NCBI GenBank assembly: GCA_027627225.1
Contig: CM051038.1
Location: forward strand, 42,350,848-42,414,847
Reading direction: 5' to 3'
From: Congeria kusceri
Taxonomy: Eukaryota; Mollusca; Bivalvia; Myida; Dreissenidae
DNA: 64,000 bases
The notes beneath the pieces were generated by a model. The model was not told the DNA's origin. It searched no databases and was given only the letters and a program-made list of their open reading frames with translations. Of this stretch, positions 58,601-64,000 are shown piece after piece (position 1 is the stretch's first letter; the number at the start of each line of letters is the position of its first letter). The position numbers were made by a program, and so were the translations under genes.

Positions 58601-59422
58601 GCCTTTTAACATCATCTATTAATGTGTTTATTACAGACAGATACTCTATATCATTTAATAAAGAGTTGTTAAACTTCCATAAACCTTTACCATGTATAAT
58701 TTTTTCAAAACTAATTACAATGCTTATAATAGAGTTGTCTGATCTGTAACTTGTTTGTATTTGCGCATTTAATAAATATTCAATCATGTTATTTGTAATA
58801 AGAAATAGGTCAGGACGGCCCTGTTGCAGAGGGTTAGTTCGTCTCCAAGTGTATTCCTTTTTATCACCATTAATGTATCTAATGCGTCCTGCAGTTTCCT
58901 TTTAACTACTTCCTCTAATAATAAGTATCTTGCTTTCTTATTACTATTTAACTGTTTAAGTTTAAATAATCTAACAAAGGGTCAAGCACTAGATTATAAT
59001 CTCCACATATGATATACATTTTATTTAAAATTATATCGATTGTATCAAAGACTTGTTTATAAAAGGACGGGTTGTCTGCATTTGGGCCATATAGATTTAG
59101 TAACGTGAATTGTGTTGAAAAGTAACTTAAAAGAAGAGCTAACACATTTCCATCACCATCTTTTTCAAAAGAATTGACCTTTATTTGTAGTTTCTTTTTG
59201 AATAAAATTGCAACTCCTCTTGAGTTTGTTGACCCAAAACTAAAAAAAACAGTCCCCACCCCATTGTGAGTAAATATGTTTCTCCATTTGTGAGTTCCAA
59301 TGAACATCTTGTAAACAATAGATGTCAGCATTGAGCTTTTTTATAAAATTCATTACATCAAATCTTTTTTTATTGTCATGTAACCCACGACAGTTATAAA
59401 AAATAATATGTAACTCAGTCAT
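55667..59422 (-). pseudogene. L1/Tx1-like ORF2: endonuclease, reverse transcriptase, zf-RVT; many breaks
   Basis: Minus strand pieces in order. The endonuclease is at 59422-58948 (IIFYNCRGLHDNKKR, YCLQDVHW, and in another frame SRGVAILFKKKL, LNLYGPNAD, IICGDYNLVLDP). A linker lies at 58327-57914 (SSDWIDNGEKPTKMF, NLEKHNYLSKNI). The reverse transcriptase is at 57944-57357 (NWRPICLLNTVYK, DQTGFIKGRYMGDNT, LMLIDFEKVFDTLS, GFRQYDPISPHIF). The catalytic box near 57285-57300 reads QFADYT then a stop, so the second Asp of FADD is lost. The thumb and C-terminal parts follow. CTFCKLSEESITHLFWEC (zf-RVT-like) is at about 56025, ending at 55667. At least five frame changes and several stops are present, so it is inactive. 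Confidence 0.8.
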
Positions 59423-59675
59423 TTACAGATGATTTACAGAATAAATCTAACTGTGTTTGACACTTAATACTGCATGTACTTCCATAAAATAGCATACAGC
59501 TAATTTTCTCCTGCTTATAAAACAGAACAGTCTGATACAAAACATTAAAACATTTCATGTATGAACAAAAAACTTGCAAACATGAATGTAAACAAAAGAA
59601 CAAAAAGAAACGAACACAGACTAATATATTTGTATAAAAAAAAAATACACAGAAAGAAAACATGCTCTGTAGCAA

Positions 59676-61498
59676 AAAACAAATATGGCATAATAATAGT
59701 ATTTAAATATACAAGTCGTTTCACCCACCAGTAGATGAAACCAATATAGTGAAATATATTGTCAGTGACATTTTTGCGGCTGCCTATATATTGGGCAATT
59801 AACTGGAATTAAAAATAATTGTCTTAAAAAGTTTTACTAACATTGTCTACCAATAACAAGGAGCAGCTAATGTATAATATACATTGTTTGCTACCAGTAA
59901 TGTTTTATTACTTTTACTTAAGGTAAATATGACAGGAATGCATAAGATAAGAGATAGGGGCAGCGTTTTAAAGGAAAAAATAGATATTTGTGTGCCCAAC
60001 AAACCCAGATATGTAATATTTAAGTACACACAATTATGTTCATAAATTATTATAAGCATTCATTCAAATAAAAAAAAAATTATTAAAGCAAAAAAAAAAA
60101 GTGTGTATGAAATTTCCTTTGTTTGGTATTTTTTTTTATAGATCACGGTAGGTCAGTGAAGTTATGTATTTATATATTCTATGACATTTATTTTTTATTT
60201 TTTCAAATAAAAATTTAATGGCAAGTCAGCATATTGCCTTGGGCCATTTACATATATACAAAAATGAACACAACTATATGGCTTAGACGGGGAAACATAC
60301 ACAGAAAACATACGGAAAAAATACAAATACAATCAAACACAGAGAAATCAATTGAAAAATATATACACTGACAGTTTAATTGTTTGTAATATATAGTCAT
60401 AACCATATGCTTTTACGTAAGTAATTTCGAGGCTGCTAAAACATTATTATGTTTTTTAAATCTAAAAATTAATTAACAGTTTTATATACAATATTATTTA
60501 GAATTTAATGCTGATAATATTCGTGTATTAAAAATACCAGCAGTGGCAACTTCACAAACTATTCACCTCATATAAAAGAGGAACAACTCATCGCCATACT
60601 AATTTGATTTTTTATAGGAATTTTATCCCTTTAGCTGCATCACCAGATCAACAGAACATTGTTTTGCTGCATGTTTGTGTAGCTATGTTAATAAACTCTC
60701 AGAAATTTTATTTACCCATTTATAATGATAAATTACACTTTTATATGGAATATTCTTTATATTTTAATGCTAAAAATATTTGAGGATTGTAAATACTGGC
60801 AGTAGCAACTTAAAAAATTGTTTGCGGCATATGAAAGGGAGACAACTCATTGCAATACTAATATGAGGTTTAATATGAGTTTTGTCCCTTAAGCTATACG
60901 AGAACACCAAACGGCTCACAATCATTGACAATGCACAGGACCATTTGTGGTCCAAAATATATGTACATATTTTACCAAGTCCGATATAAATATGACCGGC
61001 GTCTAAAAATAATAACAATACATTCAGTGTAACTTAAACTTAAACAGTTTAAATAAATAAAAACAACTGCAAAAATTGCCACAACAAGCCATATGTTAAC
61101 TTAATTTATATTGAATTATTAGTTTTGCAGTGGTACCTGTTGTTTCAAAATATTTTCCTCAGTAAGTGGGGAAAAAGCTTCATTTTCAAATATTTTCAGA
61201 AATTCTTGTAGCTAGCTTATTTTTTTTAGGCAATACCTGTAGCTATTGTGGCTGTTGGTAGCGTAGATATAGTGTTAAGTTGAATGTCCCAAAACTTTAG
61301 TTAAGTGTACTTTAACAAATCTTATATAATCAAGACTTAAAAAGGACATAAACCATTTTTTAAACCGTATTATAACTACTGCATTTATAGATCTATATAC
61401 ACGATAATATTGGTCTTACATACTGTTCTTGGGCTGTCCACTTGCTTGTGTTTACCTCCTTTGGCTGTTGCTGCATCTGAATTCTTCTACCACATTGT
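59676..61498. other. No gene seen; spacer of the L1-like element
   Basis: AT-rich sequence with a tandem pair at about 60475-60910 and only low-complexity or short frames. Confidence 0.4.
60475..60910. repeat. Two diverged tandem copies of a roughly 255-base unit
   Basis: Shared phrases in the same order: CAGCAGTGGCAACTTCACAAA / TGGCAGTAGCAACTTAAAAAA, AGAGGAACAACTCATCGCCA / AGGGAGACAACTCATTGCAA, TACTAATTTGA / TACTAATATGA, and TTTATCCCTTTAGCT / TTTGTCCCTTAAGCT. Confidence 0.7.
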
Positions 61499-62402
61499 CT
61501 ATATTGTCAAAGATGTTAAACTTAATTCTTTCTTGTCTAGTAGTTTGTCCGAACACTGATCCGTTAAAAAACCAAGCACTTTCGAAGTTATGGTGTAATG
61601 GTGTAATGTTAATCTGTTGATCAGCCCGGCATTCAGCTTGGTAACGTCGTCTGCTATTCTGTGACCCACCTCCTTCATGGCCTTCCGCTTTTTCATCAGA
61701 CTCGATTTTGCTGAGTTGTTCATTAGCTTTATGAGTACTGGTTTTAAACTCCCCCTCCTCCCCGGGATTCGGTGTATTGCCATGATGTCCTGCTTCTCGA
61801 GGATGACCCCTTGTTTGTTGAAGATATTGCATATTGTTGTGGTGAGAGTCTCTGTGTTTTCTTCTCCGTGCACTTTAACATCCATCACCTTGATGTTATT
61901 TTTGTTCATTATAGTTTGCTTTTCTATTTGCCTCCTTTGCCAGATCATAGTTCTTCGATACTAGCGTTTCCATTGTCACCAGCTGTTCAGAATGTCTCTT
62001 TTCCATTTGTGTTACTTTTTCCTGGAGTTACTGGTACTTAAATTCTAATGATTCTACTTTTTCCGTCACTTTCAGCACTTTCCTTTCCACCAGCTTTTCA
62101 ATATCCTTCGCTATTCTTTCTTCAATGCCTGTCATTACCCTTGTCACACATTCCTCTATCTCCTCTTTCTTCACGACTAATGTAAGGTCTTCCCTTAATT
62201 CCACAATGCCACTGCACATCATGTCTATCTGCTCCTGCAGCCCGCCAAAATCCATGCTTTCATTGGAGTCGGAACTGGTGCGTCTCGGTTGCTTTGGTGC
62301 CCGTTCTTGTTTAATGGCTAATGAACTTGGTTGGTTAGCTTTAAACAGCAGTTGTTTTACTGGCTTATCTCCCTTTTCTGCTTTCTCTCCCTTTGCACTC
62401 AT
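61499..62402 (-). pseudogene. L1/Tx1-like ORF1 protein, one frame change
   Basis: Minus strand. 62402-62028 opens with MSAKGEKAEKGDKPVKQL, a Lys-rich N-terminus, then a Ser-rich stretch and a coiled coil (ELREDLTLVVKKEEIEEC, ERKVLKVTEKVESLEF) up to a TAA. A second frame, 61948-61499, continues with IMNKNNIKVMDVKVHGEE, DIMAIHRIPGRR, KPVLIKLMNNSAK and IADDVTKLNAGLINRL. This is an RRM-like RNA-binding region as in L1-type ORF1 proteins. The two pieces are out of phase, so one indel lies near 61950-62030. Confidence 0.6.
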
Positions 62403-62989
62403 TTCTATCCATTCAAAGTATGTATGTGTATAAACAACTAATTATACTTTATTGTCCACTTTTTCAGACATGACAATGTTTACACAAGAGTTTTAATCCT
62501 TGTTTCAACTAGTCATCCACACTGTCACAGCTAAATATCACTCAGTTCAATTATCTTACTAGTCGGTAAATAGCTCCCAATTACACACCAAAACTAGAAA
62601 CTGGTCATCGAATTCTATAATCCTCTTTCTGCACTCCTGGTGTGTCCATGTATATTGGTTACCGTTTGTATGAACAAAGAAAAAATCTTAATATCCAAAA
62701 TGTTTTTTAAATAACTTCAAAATCTCTATATAATATCAGATTATTTTTTCTCAGTCATAATTATTGTTTCAACAATCCTATATATGACTATCCAAAAAAT
62801 TCCACTGTTAAATCACTATTTAATATTTGTTTTTGCAAAAGTCACAGAGCTCTCACTTTGAACTCTAAACATTAAAAAAAAAGTTTTTAAGTAAATTGAT
62901 TGGATTAAGCAACCATGTGCTATCATTAACCACAGAAATATAAACCCCAAATTGGTCAACTCAATCCTTGATTGACACGTATCTACTGG

Positions 62990-64000
62990 TCGGACAGAAC
63001 TTTCTAAGGTTGTAATATTTGATATAAACGACAAGTCAATTATCTACAGTAGCTATGTACTCGATAATGTTTGATACATACGAGGACGTTTTCTAATGAT
63101 ATGAATACTAACAAGATAACTATTTATTTATTTGTTAAATTCATGCACGACAACTAACTGGAAAATTAATATTATTATTTAACGAATAATAACGTTTCTG
63201 TGGGAAATATTGCTATTTTAATTAAATTTAGTACATCTTTGTATAATGACCGATTTTAATGTTTAGCCTCGAAAGTTTATGACCATAAGTGGTATTGGCA
63301 AATGCGCTGGATTATTACAGATTACTTATAAGAAGGCTATCTATGTCCGTTTTATTGCCGAATACTGATAAGAAGGATATCTGTTTGGCCTTTAAGATCA
63401 ATCCTCCTCATCATTATGATCATCATCATGATCATCATGATCATCATCATAATCATCTCAACCACCACCATCATTATCATCAGCAGCAGCAGCATCCACA
63501 GCAACAGCAGCAGCAGCAGCAATACTGTATTCATATTTATTATCCATTTACATATAAATTTAGAAATCCAATTAAGTTAAAAATTAAAAGCAAAAAGAAA
63601 AACCTACAGTTACATGAAAAGCGCTGCAAAAAAGTATAAACCTAAATTCTCATGTATATATAGAATTTGTGCTAAGTTCATTTTTATTGATATCGCGTCT
63701 TTATTCATGAAATTGTGTTTCAAGCACCGCACAAGTCAATACTTTTAAATTAATATCTGAGTTGTTACTGCAACTAGAATAGAAAAGTAAGTTTGTGTGC
63801 GAAAGCATCGCTTTAATAGACAATGCATCTTTTTAATATGTGCATTCCTTTGCAGAATAATAATATTGCTTTTAAATGCAATTTGAACAAACAATTGTGA
63901 TAGTATAAACTTTTTCAGATTGTATAATTTCTAATAAACCACAAGTCAGTTATCTACAAAGGCCTTGTACCGGATGATGTTGGATTCAAATGATAACGTT
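62990..64000. repeat. Right copies of the 0.9-kb repeat unit (one full unit plus the start of the next)
   Basis: ACAAGTCAATTATCTACAGT at 63030 recurs as ACAAGTCAGTTATCTACAAA at about 63941, giving a period of about 910 bases. Between them lie the phrases shared with 54526-55360. Confidence 0.65.
63408..63525. repeat. Compound (ATC/CAC/CAG)n microsatellite
   Basis: CATCATGAT and CACCAC units followed by CAGCAG. The His/Gln-rich frame crossing it is a repeat artefact. Confidence 0.9.

Larger units (their letters stand above)
55440..62950 (-). mobile_element. L1/Tx1-like non-LTR retrotransposon, decayed
   Basis: Minus strand: ORF1 at 62402-61499, a spacer of about 2 kb, then ORF2 at 59422-55667 with endonuclease, reverse transcriptase and a zf-RVT-like finger. 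It lies between two copies of the 0.9-kb repeat, which bounds the inserted stretch to about 55.36-62.99 kb. Whether ORF1 and ORF2 come from one insertion or two stacked elements is not settled. Confidence 0.7.

Noticed and set aside
63289..63639. His/Gln-rich 116-codon frame
   Set aside because: Crosses a CAT/CAG microsatellite; no supporting features.

Overview
The window is AT-rich eukaryotic DNA, most likely from a bivalve mollusc. The reasons are split genes with GT-AG introns, long trinucleotide microsatellites, many MITE-like inverted repeats, several kinds of non-LTR retrotransposon, a Penelope-like element, and a Mab-21/cGAS-like receptor gene of a type expanded in bivalves. The species cannot be fixed by reading alone. 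There are no bacterial operons, rRNA genes or CRISPR arrays.

Host genes are few, and most are partial or decayed. They are: a terminal exon of an LRAT/NlpC-P60-like protein (2876-3451, +); a KCTD/BTB fragment (26224-26510, +); a Mab-21/cGAS-like receptor with two frameshifts (30348-32480, -); a THAP-domain remnant (34055-34400, +); the last five exons of a receptor tyrosine phosphatase D2 domain with one frameshift (43424-45149, +); and a TATA/CCAAT promoter with a short first exon (53178-53310, +).

The centre of interest is 8.1-21.6 kb, a three-level nest of non-LTR retrotransposons. Element A (minus strand) is cut in its reverse transcriptase by a 5'-truncated plus-strand copy of element B. 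That copy is cut in its endonuclease by a full-length minus-strand copy of the same element B. Both insertions lie at TTAA. The tails are pentanucleotide repeats: TATCC in B and TTCTG in A. In both A and B, ORF1 and ORF2 lie in one frame, separated by a single TAG with no nearby in-frame ATG. Both B copies carry the same A10-run frameshift in ORF2. The two B copies form a multi-kilobase inverted repeat.

Other mobile DNA includes: a Penelope-like element split by a tandem-repeat element (34.9-36.85 kb); a broken DDE transposase with a SWIM zinc finger (39.9-42.96 kb) whose intron holds a MITE; an L1/Tx1-like retroelement (about 55.4-62.95 kb) inside a duplicated 0.9-kb repeat; a 5'-truncated non-LTR 3' end (48.3-49.0 kb); two SINE-like copies; and at least five TIR or hairpin elements. 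Microsatellites dominate 1-365, 22.57-24.78 kb, 54.57-55.13 kb and 63.4-63.5 kb. A run of five RFX X-box-like palindromes lies at 37.9-38.6 kb.

All calls come from reading the sequence. No database search or alignment was run.
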